From: an uncultured Spirochaetales bacterium | GTDB lineage: Bacteria; Spirochaetota; Spirochaetia; Sphaerochaetales; Sphaerochaetaceae | Assembly (NCBI GenBank): GCA_949282255.1 | Contig: CASDPA010000005.1 | Location: 50,283 to 114,282, forward strand | Length of the DNA stretch: 64,000 nucleotides | Direction of reading: 5' to 3' | Shown: in pieces, positions 51,839 to 60,142 of the stretch | How positions within the stretch are numbered: the first letter of the stretch is position 1 | Layout of the letters: each line of letters begins with the position of its first letter | Translations under genes and position numbers: made by a program | The notes under the pieces: model-generated | Database searches by the model: none | Seen by the model: only the letters and a program-made list of their open reading frames with translations | What the model was told of the DNA's origin: nothing

Positions 51839-53323
51839 TTATTCGAAATACAGCTTGGATATATCCGTAAACGGAACAGGATACGCAACATATCCCTTCA
51901 AATCCTTGCGGCAGACGATATTCTGGTTGGGATCGCAGATGAACACGGACCCGGCATCCTCCAAAATCACCTTCTGCGCCTCCTTGTACATCTCCGCTCT
52001 CCGAACATCGTCCGTCTCGAGGATTGCGGATGATATCAGCCTGTCATATTCATCATTATCATAACGCACAAAATTTCTTGAATAATATGAAGTGTAGCGG
52101 ACAAGGATATCATTCGGATCCAGCATACCGGAAAGCCCAATGATAGTCGCCTCGTAATCAGCATTCTTATAAACCTTCTCAAGCCAGGTTGCCCATTCAA
52201 CCAACTCAATCTCAACCTTTATCCCGATTTTCTTAAGCTGCTCGGAAATGATCTGGGCCGTATCGACATGAGGCTGGTAATTCGAGGGTACCGTTATCAC
52301 AAGGTCAAAGCCATCCGGATATCCCGCCTGTGAAAGCAGGGCTTTGGCAGCCTCGGTGTCAAAGGAGTACATATCCTCCAATTCATCATTATAATAAACC
52401 GCCATCACAGGAGAAAACGCGGAGTAAAGCTTTGTGGCATATCCGTTGAAAACCCCTTTGATTATCTCATCCTTGTCCACAGCCATATTAAACGCCATCC
52501 TCACTCTTTCATCATCAAACGGGCTGATGGAATTATTGAGGGCGAAAATCTGCACCATATTCTGAGGATTGGAATAAATGTCGAATCGGGATGAAAGGAC
52601 ATCGGCATTATCGCCGTTTACTATTGCGAAATCCAGTTGCCCGGAAGAAAGGGCTGTGACCACAGCACTCTCATCGGTCATGACATAAAATTCAGCCCTG
52701 TCGATATTTCCCATACCCTCGGAGTCATAATAGGAATCGTTTTTTTCCAAAACGACCTTCTGCCCCGGTGTATACGAGACGAATTTATAAGGGCCGGTGC
52801 CTATCGGTTTTGTAGCGTTATTCTCATATCCTGAAGGGGTGATTGCCGCAGAAAGCAGCTGCAAAAAGGAGGCATTGACCTCCTTCAGCCTGATTTCCAC
52901 GGTCCTGTCATCAAGAGCCTCCACGCTTTTGACACAAGAAAACTTGGAGCTTAATGGCCGCCCTGTATCTAGGCCGGCATATTTTGAAACAGACCATACC
53001 ACGTCATCGGCATCGAATTCCGAACCATCGTGGAAAAGGACATCAGGACGCAGGAAGAAGGTATAGCAGAGACCATCCTCATCGATGCGCCACGCCTCGG
53101 CAAGGGCTGGGATGATAGCTCCGGTGGTATCATATCCCACCAGACCTTCAAACACATTATGCATTATAGCTTCCGTATCGCTTGCCGTGGATAAATAGGG
53201 GTCAAGAGAATCTATCTCGCTCATTGTCCGGGTGCGTACAACCGAAGATGTGTCCTTTTTACCTGCACACGATACAAGCAGGATGATAAGCAAAGCAATA
53301 AATAGGAGATGAAACCTTTTCAT
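51839..53323 (-). CDS. Peptide-type ABC importer solute-binding lipoprotein (family 5)
   Basis: 494-residue receptor of the SBP family 5. The signal sequence ends in a lipobox (LLVSC), so it is lipid-anchored. Family patterns include SEIDSLDPYLSTASDTEAIMHNVFEGLV and RMAFNMAVDKDEII. It binds the solute and presents it to the DppB/DppC pore. The start overlaps the upstream HAD gene by 4 bp. Confidence 0.93.
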   Translation of the reverse strand: MKRFHLLFIALLIILLVSCAGKKDTSSVVRTRTMSEIDSLDPYLSTASDTEAIMHNVFEGLVGYDTTGAIIPALAEAWRIDEDGLCYTFFLRPDVLFHDGSEFDADDVVWSVSKYAGLDTGRPLSSKFSCVKSVEALDDRTVEIRLKEVNASFLQLLSAAITPSGYENNATKPIGTGPYKFVSYTPGQKVVLEKNDSYYDSEGMGNIDRAEFYVMTDESAVVTALSSGQLDFAIVNGDNADVLSSRFDIYSNPQNMVQIFALNNSISPFDDERVRMAFNMAVDKDEIIKGVFNGYATKLYSAFSPVMAVYYNDELEDMYSFDTEAAKALLSQAGYPDGFDLVITVPSNYQPHVDTAQIISEQLKKIGIKVEIELVEWATWLEKVYKNADYEATIIGLSGMLDPNDILVRYTSYYSRNFVRYDNDEYDRLISSAILETDDVRRAEMYKEAQKVILEDAGSVFICDPNQNIVCRKDLKGYVAYPVPFTDISKLYFE

Positions 53324-54000
53324 ATATACCTCATAATGCCTCTGATGTCCTCAGCGACAAAGTCATACCCGGTCTCTTCTATTCCAAGCCGTCCCGGGCT
53401 GTTTATCAATATTGTCCGGATACCTACCCCAGATGCACCCAATACATCGTCATAATAGTTATCACCAACATAAATACACTCATCTGCATCCGCTCCAGAT
53501 TGCTCCAAGGCCAATTCGAATATCCTTTTATCCGGCTTTTCCAGCCCAACTTCCGAAGATATGATCAAAGGGTCAAATTGCCCAGCCAGGCCGTTTCCTT
53601 CCAAAAGTCCCCGGCAGCCACTGTCCCAGTTGGAAATCAAACCGGTACGTATTCCCCTTCTTTTCAAGCTTGAGACAACCTCATCCGTGAAAGGATATTT
53701 CATCCAACGCACCTCTTTCCCAAAATCATGCAGGCTCGAGGAAACCGGATCAAGATAAGCCTTCTCATCAAGACCTGCAAAAGCAAGGAACAGAGAAACA
53801 TAATCGCAAAAACAGCTTCTCTTTGATATCTCACCGGGCCTTGTCCTCATGAAAGTCTTATTTGCAAGATGGTATGCCTTATACACCTTAGAAAGCGGCA
53901 GAACCACCCCGCTGTCTTCCAGCGCTTTTTTAAAGAGCGGTACATGATTATTGTCCAGGAGCGTCAGCCCCAGGTCGAAGAAAACATATCCGACACCCAT
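53320..54000 (-). CDS. HAD family hydrolase
   Basis: 226-residue phosphatase-type HAD protein. Motif I is FFDLGLTLLD, with the second aspartate replaced by glycine-leucine spacing typical of some members (DLGLT rather than DxDxT), followed by LISNWDSG, the lysine in EKPDKRIFE and YVGDNYYDDV. The changed motif I may reduce phosphatase activity. AAGGAAAG precedes the ATG. It is first in the peptide importer operon through ATGA overlap. Confidence 0.87.
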   Translation of the reverse strand: MGVGYVFFDLGLTLLDNNHVPLFKKALEDSGVVLPLSKVYKAYHLANKTFMRTRPGEISKRSCFCDYVSLFLAFAGLDEKAYLDPVSSSLHDFGKEVRWMKYPFTDEVVSSLKRRGIRTGLISNWDSGCRGLLEGNGLAGQFDPLIISSEVGLEKPDKRIFELALEQSGADADECIYVGDNYYDDVLGASGVGIRTILINSPGRLGIEETGYDFVAEDIRGIMRYI

Positions 54001-54085
54001 TGTCTTTCCTTATATCAAAGAAATATTAACAATAAATCAACATCAGGTAAAATACCCTTTAAAGATGTAAATGGATAAGAATAAT

Positions 54086-54111
54086 AAAAAAGGCCCGTCA
54101 GGGCCCTTTTC
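54086..54111 (-). terminator. Terminator of the nahK-like gene
   Basis: On the minus strand GGGCCC (54100-54105 region), loop TGAC and GGGCC form the stem, followed by TTTTTT. It separates the kinase gene from the HAD-importer operon. Confidence 0.85.
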
Positions 54112-54121
54112 AACAGTCTCA

Positions 54122-55159
54122 TCAAAGAGGCATCGATGAAAAATCAGGAGCTTTGAAATACCTGTCCATCTCCTGGATCTGCTTCACCTGAGTTCTGGTC
54201 CTTACAAGATTGTGATCCGGATAATCTATCCTGTAATAGGTATCCCCATTGAGATAATCCGTCAAGAATCTAACTGCCATGATCTGTGTAAGGGTTCTTC
54301 CGCATTCTGGAATCAGCGCCCTCTCAAGCTCATCAAGTCCGCAGTTGTTTTCCAGATATCCCTTCATGAGAGCGTTGTAAAAATCCATCGAGAAGCTTAC
54401 CTTGGCTAAATCCTTCTCATCCTCGTCAGCTGTAGAACAGCTGGTGCGGATCATATCCCCAACATCGAAAAGAACCGTTCCAGGCATTACAGTATCAAGG
54501 TCGATGAAAGTAAGATAATTGCCAGTATCACGATCAAAGAGCACATTATTGAGCTTGGTATCATTATGGGTAACCCACTTGCGCAGATGCCCTGCGTTGT
54601 AAAGCTTTGAAATCACCGCCCCGCGCTCCCTGTTCTCAAGAAGGAATTCGATCTCATTCCGGCAGGTCTCCTTCCTGTTCTGGTAATTGAATTCCAAAGC
54701 CTTGTAAAAATTCTCATAGCGCCATACCATGTTGTGGAAATCCGGCAGGGTCTCATACAGCTTTGAAGCATCAACCTTCTTGAGCGTGTTGTGGAATTCT
54801 TTCATGGAAGAGCCCATCTTATATGCCTGCTCTGGGGTGCTCATCTTCTGATAGCTCATGGAGTTCCCGACGAAATTCATGATGCGCCAGAACCCGCTGT
54901 CATTTTTCACCCAGGTCTTTCCATCCTTTGTCTTCTTCAAAAAGAGGACGGGAATCTCTTTCAATATCAGCTCTATGTTGTCCATCATCTCTTCCGGCCG
55001 GGTGAAAATGGACGTATTCACCCTCTGCAGGATGAATTCCCCTTCCTCAAACCACAGATGGTAAGTTGCATTGATATGTCCGACACTGATCCCTTCGATT
55101 TTCAGGGGATCCTTCTCAAAGCCAAAAGAACGGCAAATTCCCAAAACATCAATTTCCAT
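54122..55159 (-). CDS. Aminoglycoside phosphotransferase-fold kinase, N-acetylhexosamine 1-kinase-like
   Basis: 345-residue kinase of the APH fold. The catalytic loop THNDTKLNNVLFD and the metal-binding IDLDTVMPGT match NahK, which phosphorylates N-acetylglucosamine and N-acetylgalactosamine at C1; the family also includes other sugar and choline kinases. N-terminal VGHINATYHL and FILQRVNTSIF are also NahK-like. An insertion sequence sits directly upstream; the 52-bp duplicated target carries a TATACT box 6 nt before the ATG, so the immediate start region survives. A leaderless mRNA is likely. Confidence 0.82.
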   Translation of the reverse strand: MEIDVLGICRSFGFEKDPLKIEGISVGHINATYHLWFEEGEFILQRVNTSIFTRPEEMMDNIELILKEIPVLFLKKTKDGKTWVKNDSGFWRIMNFVGNSMSYQKMSTPEQAYKMGSSMKEFHNTLKKVDASKLYETLPDFHNMVWRYENFYKALEFNYQNRKETCRNEIEFLLENRERGAVISKLYNAGHLRKWVTHNDTKLNNVLFDRDTGNYLTFIDLDTVMPGTVLFDVGDMIRTSCSTADEDEKDLAKVSFSMDFYNALMKGYLENNCGLDELERALIPECGRTLTQIMAVRFLTDYLNGDTYYRIDYPDHNLVRTRTQVKQIQEMDRYFKAPDFSSMPL

Positions 55160-55164
55160 ATAAC

Positions 55165-55216
55165 TAGTATATTTAAAAAGAGTCTGCTACGCCACAAAAA
55201 TAATGCCTTACCAAAA
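55165..55216. repeat. Left copy of 52-bp direct repeat (target duplication)
   Basis: Identical over 52 bp to 57212-57263. The two copies flank the insertion sequence exactly at its imperfect terminal inverted repeats, so this is best read as the target-site duplication. Confidence 0.85.
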
Positions 55217-55274
55217 CCCGTCTTTAAGAGCAGAGCACAAATAAGTTTCTGATCATTTCACATTCAATATAGAC

Positions 55275-55316
55275 AAAACATCCATTTTAGACTTCTAAAT
55301 GGGTGTTTTTCTTTTT
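55275..55316 (+). terminator. Terminator hairpin inside the left end of the IS
   Basis: AAAACATCCATTTTAGA (55275-55291) pairs with TCTAAATGGGTGTTTT (55294-55309), followed by T-rich sequence. It would stop outside transcription from entering the transposase gene, a common IS safeguard. Confidence 0.65.
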
Positions 55317-55327
55317 TCCGACATCGT

Positions 55328-55373
55328 AAAGAAATTTTTAATATTTATTTAAAGAAATTTTTAATATTTATTT
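55328..55373. repeat. 23-bp tandem repeat (two copies) before the transposase gene
   Basis: A 23-bp AT-rich unit beginning AAAGAAATTTTTAA occurs twice, at 55328-55350 and 55351-55373, in the promoter region of the transposase. Confidence 0.8.
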
Positions 55374-55426
55374 TTTTTACTTTATTTATTTGTGCTTTTG
55401 TGCTACAATATTTCCAGGGGGTTCAC

Positions 55427-57133
55427 ATGTCTTACTTTCTCAAGAAAACCAAGAAAAAGAAGGGTACTTATTTACAGATTTATGAAGGTCACTTGTCTCA
55501 AGAAAGAGGTCATGTAGTACAGTCTTGTTATAGAAGCCTAGGGTATCTAGAAGAGTTAAAAGAATCAGGTATTGCTGATCCTATAAGGGATGCACAGCGG
55601 GAGGTTGATGAACTTAATAGTGCAGCAAAAGAAGAAAAGAGAAGGGGCAAGCAAATCGGAATCAAGACACCTCTTAAGTATGCTGGCTACTTTCCTATAA
55701 AGAATATTCTTGAAAAGCTTGGTGTCTCTGTTGTAATGGACATGTTGCAAGAGAGAAGAAGATTTGAGTTTAGAGTTTATGATGTTTTCTCTGCTTTGGT
55801 GTTTTCAAGAATAATCGATCCTTGTTCAAAACTATCTACAGTGAACTCAATCGTTCCGGATCTGTTTAATGACTATGACTTCACTTACTCACAAGTGCTC
55901 TCATGTATAGAGTACATGGGTAATGACTATGAGAAGCATGTGGAACTCCTAACAAGGAAGGTTCAAGCTTGTTATGGTCAGAATACTTCAAACGCTTATT
56001 TCGACTGTACTAACTTCTACTTCGAGATAGACAGAGAGGATGAGCTTAGAAGAAAAGGCCCCAGTAAAGAGAATAGACCTAACCCCCTAGTCAGCATGGG
56101 ACTCTTATTAGATGCAGATATGATTCCAATAGGGATGAAGATCTTTCCTGGAAACAAATCTGAAAAGCCTTACCTGAGAGAGATTATTGGACAGATGAAA
56201 AACAAGGGGCATGTTAGTGGCAGAACTATACAGATTGCAGATAAGGGGCTTAACTGTGCTGCAAATATATATGATGCATTGAGTGACAAAGACGGATATA
56301 TATTCTCAAAGTCTATAAAGACATTACCTGAGGTAGAGAAAGTTTGGGTGTTTAATGATGATGACACTTGGACTCCTGTTATGGATAATAGTGGCAAGGC
56401 CATTTATTACCACAAGGAGTGCACTGATACATTCTGTTACTCTTTCAAAGATGAAGATGGAAACCCGGTTGAGTTTCAGACACTGGAAAAGAGGATTGTT
56501 ACTTACAATGTAGATCTGGCTGCAAAGCAGAAAGCTGAAATTAAGAAGCTTGCAGATAAGGCTGCCAACTACACCTACAGCGCAGCTAAAAGAGAAGAGT
56601 TTGGAGATGCTGGCAAGTATATTAAGTTTGTTGCACCAGGTAATTCAAAAAGCAAAGTTGTAGCTGTTTTTGATGAAGACACCTATCTAGAAGACCTTAA
56701 GTATGCAGGTCTTAACATGCTTGTTACCAGCGAAGTCAAGATGAATGCAAGGGATGTGTATAAGCGCTACCATGAGCTATGGAGGATTGAGGAGTCTTTC
56801 AGAATAATGAAAACAAACCTTGATGCTAGACCTGTATTCTTGCAGAAGAAGGAAAGCATACAAGGCCATTTCCTTATTTGTTATGCTGCCGTCCTTCTTA
56901 CAAGATTGCTACAGATCAAGGAACTACAAGACCGTTATTCTGTTGGAAACATCCTAAGATTCATCAAGTGCTACCAGATACTAAAGGTCAAAGACAGTGA
57001 GTACATTAACGTAACTCAACACACAGATTTTATTAGTGAATTTGCAAAGGTTACAGGAGTACCTTTGGCTAATCTTTACCTTACTAAAAAGAACCTGATT
57101 AAGATGGGGTTGATTAAAGAGAAACATACCTAA
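55427..57133 (+). CDS. IS1634 family transposase (IS4-like DDE)
   Basis: 568-residue DDE transposase. Catalytic aspartates fall in AYFDCTNFYFE and IQIADKGLN, and the glutamate in YHELWRIEESFRIMKT, the Y-(x)-R/W-(x)-E-(x)-K block of the IS4 superfamily. The start is ATG at 55427 after AGGGGG. No frameshift or stop is seen. Codon use leans to A/T-ending codons more than the flanking genes, consistent with arrival from elsewhere. Confidence 0.94.
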   Translation: MSYFLKKTKKKKGTYLQIYEGHLSQERGHVVQSCYRSLGYLEELKESGIADPIRDAQREVDELNSAAKEEKRRGKQIGIKTPLKYAGYFPIKNILEKLGVSVVMDMLQERRRFEFRVYDVFSALVFSRIIDPCSKLSTVNSIVPDLFNDYDFTYSQVLSCIEYMGNDYEKHVELLTRKVQACYGQNTSNAYFDCTNFYFEIDREDELRRKGPSKENRPNPLVSMGLLLDADMIPIGMKIFPGNKSEKPYLREIIGQMKNKGHVSGRTIQIADKGLNCAANIYDALSDKDGYIFSKSIKTLPEVEKVWVFNDDDTWTPVMDNSGKAIYYHKECTDTFCYSFKDEDGNPVEFQTLEKRIVTYNVDLAAKQKAEIKKLADKAANYTYSAAKREEFGDAGKYIKFVAPGNSKSKVVAVFDEDTYLEDLKYAGLNMLVTSEVKMNARDVYKRYHELWRIEESFRIMKTNLDARPVFLQKKESIQGHFLICYAAVLLTRLLQIKELQDRYSVGNILRFIKCYQILKVKDSEYINVTQHTDFISEFAKVTGVPLANLYLTKKNLIKMGLIKEKHT

Positions 57134-57155
57134 CTTTCAATGTCGGAGCACAAAG

Positions 57156-57213
57156 ATTTGGTACTTTGCGTTGAAAGTCAGGTAATTTGGTACTTTGCGT
57201 TGAAAGTCAGGTA
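57156..57213. repeat. 29-bp tandem duplication of the right IS end
   Basis: A 29-bp unit starting ATTTGGTACTTTGCGTTG and ending CAGGTA occurs at 57156-57184 and 57185-57213. It contains the right terminal inverted repeat, so the element carries two potential right ends. ACCTAACTTTCAA (57129-57141) is a near-perfect reverse complement of its inner part. Confidence 0.8.
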
Positions 57214-57263
57214 GTATATTTAAAAAGAGTCTGCTACGCCACAAAAATAATGCCTTACCAAAA
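57212..57263. repeat. Right copy of 52-bp direct repeat (target duplication)
   Basis: Identical to 55165-55216. On the minus strand it contains the TATACT box and the sequence leading to the nahK-like start, now separated from that gene by the insertion. Confidence 0.85.
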
Positions 57264-57434
57264 TTACAGTAATACAAACCAAGTGAAATTGAAAAGACAC
57301 CAAAACCGTGAGGGATTTTCGAGATTCAAGATATTCTCAGTACTGTCCTGGCAACACTGAACAACTATTCGACATTGAAATACGTTGCAGATCTGAATAG
57401 ATGAAATATGTTCATTGCTCAACCATCAAGTCAA
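57264..57434. other. Intergenic stretch between IS and ung
   Basis: 171 bp with no gene. Before the insertion this was the region upstream of the nahK-like gene, so it may hold its original -35 or activator sites; I see no clear motif. Confidence 0.3.
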
Positions 57435-58094
57435 TTACCAGCAAATCGGAATCTGACCTGTCCTTTCCAAAAACTCGTTGCATTTTAAAAAATGGCCGTT
57501 TCCAAAAAATCCACGGTAAGCGCTCAGCGGGCTCGGATGCGCAGATTCCAATATCAGATGGCAATTTTTCTCGATAAGGACCCTCTTGCTGCGTGCATAG
57601 CTGCCCCAAAGCATGAAAACCTTCGGCCTTTCATCACGGCCAAGTTCAATTATGGCATTATCGGTGAATGTCTCCCACCCTTTTCCTGAATGCGATGCCG
57701 CACGATGGGCAACCACGGTCAACGTGCTGTTCAAAAGGAGCACACCCTGTTTCGCCCAGCGGGAAAGATCGCTTGACCATGGACCCTGCTTTACTCTTTC
57801 ATCCATGATTTCCTGATGTATGTTCTTAAGCGACGGAGGCTCTTCAACCCCCTCTCTGACGGAAAAAGAAAGCCCCATGGCCTGTCCTTGCTCATGATAT
57901 GGATCCTGACCGACTATGACCACCTTGGTTTCAGCGAATCCGGTTAGACGGAAGGCATTGAAAATCTCATTCATTGGGGGATACACGGTCTTTGTCGCAT
58001 ACTCCGTCTTCAAAAATCTTCTGAGCTCCAGATAATACGGCTTGACCTGTTCACAGTCGAAGATCGGCTGCCAATCGTTTCCTACATTTATCAT
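57435..58094 (-). CDS. ung: Uracil-DNA glycosylase
   Basis: 219-residue family 1 UDG that removes uracil from DNA. The catalytic water-activating D64 in GQDPYH and the leucine-loop HPSPLSAYRGF are intact, and length is normal. GGAGG lies 9 nt before the ATG. It is a single-gene unit downstream of the amino-sugar operon terminator. Confidence 0.96.
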   Translation of the reverse strand: MINVGNDWQPIFDCEQVKPYYLELRRFLKTEYATKTVYPPMNEIFNAFRLTGFAETKVVIVGQDPYHEQGQAMGLSFSVREGVEEPPSLKNIHQEIMDERVKQGPWSSDLSRWAKQGVLLLNSTLTVVAHRAASHSGKGWETFTDNAIIELGRDERPKVFMLWGSYARSKRVLIEKNCHLILESAHPSPLSAYRGFFGNGHFLKCNEFLERTGQIPICW

Positions 58095-58158
58095 GAAAAG
58101 CGTCCTCCACGAAAAATCAGTTATAGTCTAACACGTACGGAAGCACCTTGGAAGAAGC

Positions 58159-58192
58159 AAAAAAAGGAGGAGCCGCAGAATGCAGATCCTCC
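58159..58192 (-). terminator. Terminator of the amino-sugar TRAP operon
   Basis: On the minus strand GGAGGA and TCCTCC (58187-58192 and 58166-58171) form a stem, with an inner CTGCA/TGCGG pairing, followed by seven T. It ends the gntR-dctPQM-nagA-nagB2 transcript. Confidence 0.75.
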
Positions 58193-58211
58193 AGATATCA
58201 AAATGAAAACC

Positions 58212-58952
58212 TCAAAGTTGCATCAATGCCGACGCCGATGCCTTGTCGATGAATAGATTCCAATCCGGATGGGTCTTCATCAATGTCGCAGGCACCATCG
58301 GATCCACCTTCTTCGTGATGGTGTTACAGACGGCCTCGGCCTTTACGGCATGGGGGACGGAAGAAACGATATGCCGGCATGCCATAATCTGCTTCGGGCA
58401 CATCGTGATCGCCTGCTTGGGCACATCGTCAAACGTCTTGAACCAACCCTCTCCCACCTGTTGCATCCTGCATCTCTCATCCAGGTTCACAACCTTGTAC
58501 GCCAAATCGGTGTCGAAATCCGCAGGAGGATCGTTGAAGGCAATATGACCGTTTTCTCCGATACCGATTACCCCGACATCGATCTCATCGGACCTGAGCT
58601 CTTTCGTGAGTTCCACGATGTTCTTCTCCACATCGCCCTCTCCGTTGACGAAATGTGCCGCCTTGAGTCCGACCTTCGCCACAAAGCGTTCCTTCAGATA
58701 TTTCCTGAAGCTGGCGCCATGGCTCTCCGGAAGACCAACGTACTCATCGAGGTGGAACATCTCCACCTTGGACCAGTCGATATCCTTCTTCACAAGCGCA
58801 TCAAGGGTCTCAAATTGGCTTGCACCAGTGCTCAGTATGATCCTGGCATGGCCCTTCGCACTAATCGCGTCGTTGATCAACTGGGCAATCCTGCATGCAG
58901 CCTTCTCCCCCAATTCCTCCGGTGTCATTGAAACACTTATGTTGATACTCAT
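58212..58952 (-). CDS. Glucosamine-6-phosphate deaminase-like protein (second paralogue)
   Basis: 246-residue protein of the NagB/6-phosphogluconolactonase fold. FHLDEYVGLPESHGASFRKYL and IGIGENGHIAFNDPP keep the catalytic residues, but the phosphate loop is STGASQFETLDALV instead of the [10 protein letters not shown] of canonical NagB, and the C-terminus differs. It may deaminate a related sugar phosphate such as galactosamine 6-phosphate. AAGGAG lies 7 nt before the ATG at 58952. It is the last gene of the TRAP-nagA operon, 13 bp after nagA. Confidence 0.87.
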   Translation of the reverse strand: MSINISVSMTPEELGEKAACRIAQLINDAISAKGHARIILSTGASQFETLDALVKKDIDWSKVEMFHLDEYVGLPESHGASFRKYLKERFVAKVGLKAAHFVNGEGDVEKNIVELTKELRSDEIDVGVIGIGENGHIAFNDPPADFDTDLAYKVVNLDERCRMQQVGEGWFKTFDDVPKQAITMCPKQIMACRHIVSSVPHAVKAEAVCNTITKKVDPMVPATLMKTHPDWNLFIDKASASALMQL

Positions 58953-58965
58953 CACACACTCTCCT

Positions 58966-60132
58966 TCAAACTATTTTTCCTGCTGCAACCACCTTATCCA
59001 CGCTGCAGTCTTCATTCAAAATCACGAGATCAGCCCTTTTCCCAACCTCGATAGAACCGGTTTCACAACCAAGTCCGATGAGCTCGGCGGGATGGAGCGA
59101 GGTCATATACGCCGCTTCAGGCTCAGTCAGACCGACAAGCTTGACCAAGGTTCGGAAAAGCCTGTTGCCCGTGGCGACGGAACCGGCAAAGCAGGAACGG
59201 TCAGGCATCTTTGCAATACCATCCTCTATTATGACCTCCTGCCCGTTGCCTATGGGGCCAAGGATAGACGGACCATCCGACATTCCTGCACCTCTCATGC
59301 TGTCCGTGCATGCGGTTATCATCCGCCTGTCCTTGCACTTCATGATCATCTTCAGAAGATCCGGTGGCAGATGCAGCCCGTCGCATATGAGCTCGACATT
59401 CAATCCATCTATGAGATATCCGCTCTCCACCGTTCCAAGTATCCTGAAGCCTCCCTTCCTGACTATCGTGGACATTCCGGAATAAAAATGGGTCAGCAGG
59501 GACAGACCGTGGTCGAACGCCTCCGATATCACATCGTACGTGGCCGCGGTGTGCCCTGCGGAGAACAGTATCCCGCAGTCGCGCAGATCGTCCATCATTT
59601 CCATGGCACCATCGAGCTCGGGGGCAAGGGACCAGCGTCTTACGGCACCTTCGGCAACCTCCATTACCCTCATATAATGGTCTTTGGACGGAGTCCTGAT
59701 GTACCTTGCATCCTGAGCACCCTTCTCAACCATGTCGAAATATGGACCTTCTAGATGTACACCAGGCATATCGGGTAGAAGCGCACCGGAAGATCTTGCC
59801 TTCTTGAAATTATCAAGGAAGAGGAACAGATCCCCATCACTCGATGTAAGCGTCGTCGGAAGCACCGTGGTGGTACCGTGGTCAAGTTCACATTTTGCGG
59901 CGATGATGATATCATCCACAGTACCGTCCATGTAGTCCCGGCCACCGGCACCATGCGTATGCAGATCGACGAACCCGGGGACAAGCAGTCTTCCACCTGC
60001 GTCCATTGTCTCGCACGGCGCAGCCAACGGCCTTCCCTCCCCGACAGAGACAATCCTGTCTCCGTCGGTCATCACGAATCCTTCTGCGACCTTGTCCTTC
60101 AACACGATCCTGGCATTATGTATCAATAACAT
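58966..60132 (-). CDS. nagA: N-acetylglucosamine-6-phosphate deacetylase
   Basis: 388-residue metal-dependent amidohydrolase that removes acetate from N-acetylglucosamine 6-phosphate. Metal ligands and active-site patterns: DLHTHGAGGRDYMDG, GVHLEGPYF, SAGHTAATY and TACTDSMRGAG (catalytic D). The start is ATG at 60132, with GGAG 7 nt upstream. It follows dctM by 10 bp and feeds its product to the neighbouring deaminase, forming an amino-sugar breakdown route. Confidence 0.94.
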   Translation of the reverse strand: MLLIHNARIVLKDKVAEGFVMTDGDRIVSVGEGRPLAAPCETMDAGGRLLVPGFVDLHTHGAGGRDYMDGTVDDIIIAAKCELDHGTTTVLPTTLTSSDGDLFLFLDNFKKARSSGALLPDMPGVHLEGPYFDMVEKGAQDARYIRTPSKDHYMRVMEVAEGAVRRWSLAPELDGAMEMMDDLRDCGILFSAGHTAATYDVISEAFDHGLSLLTHFYSGMSTIVRKGGFRILGTVESGYLIDGLNVELICDGLHLPPDLLKMIMKCKDRRMITACTDSMRGAGMSDGPSILGPIGNGQEVIIEDGIAKMPDRSCFAGSVATGNRLFRTLVKLVGLTEPEAAYMTSLHPAELIGLGCETGSIEVGKRADLVILNEDCSVDKVVAAGKIV

Positions 60133-60142
60133 TTGCAAGCTC

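Larger units (their letters stand above)
55217..57211 (+). mobile_element. IS1634-family insertion sequence
   Basis: 1995-bp element bounded by imperfect inverted repeats: left CCCGTCTTTAAGAGCAGAGC and right (minus strand) CCTGACTTTCAACGCAAAGT, matching at about 17 of 25 positions. It holds one transposase gene, and its base composition is more AT-rich than the neighbours. The target duplication is 52 bp. Long, variable target duplications are a known feature of IS1634, first described from Mycoplasma mycoides, whereas most IS make 2-14 bp. The transposase is intact, so the element may be active. Confidence 0.85.

Noticed and set aside
55328..55373. Two-copy 23-bp repeat as a CRISPR array
   Set aside because: The copies are tandem with no spacers and there are no cas genes.
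55165..57263. 52-bp direct repeats as prophage or island attachment sites
   Set aside because: Only one transposase gene lies between them and the repeats abut terminal inverted repeats, so a target duplication explains them; no integrase is present.
58606..59754. 382-codon open frame on the plus strand across nagB2 and nagA
   Set aside because: Both strands are open here, but the minus strand encodes two clear enzyme families with ribosome sites. The plus-strand product has no family pattern and no start signal.
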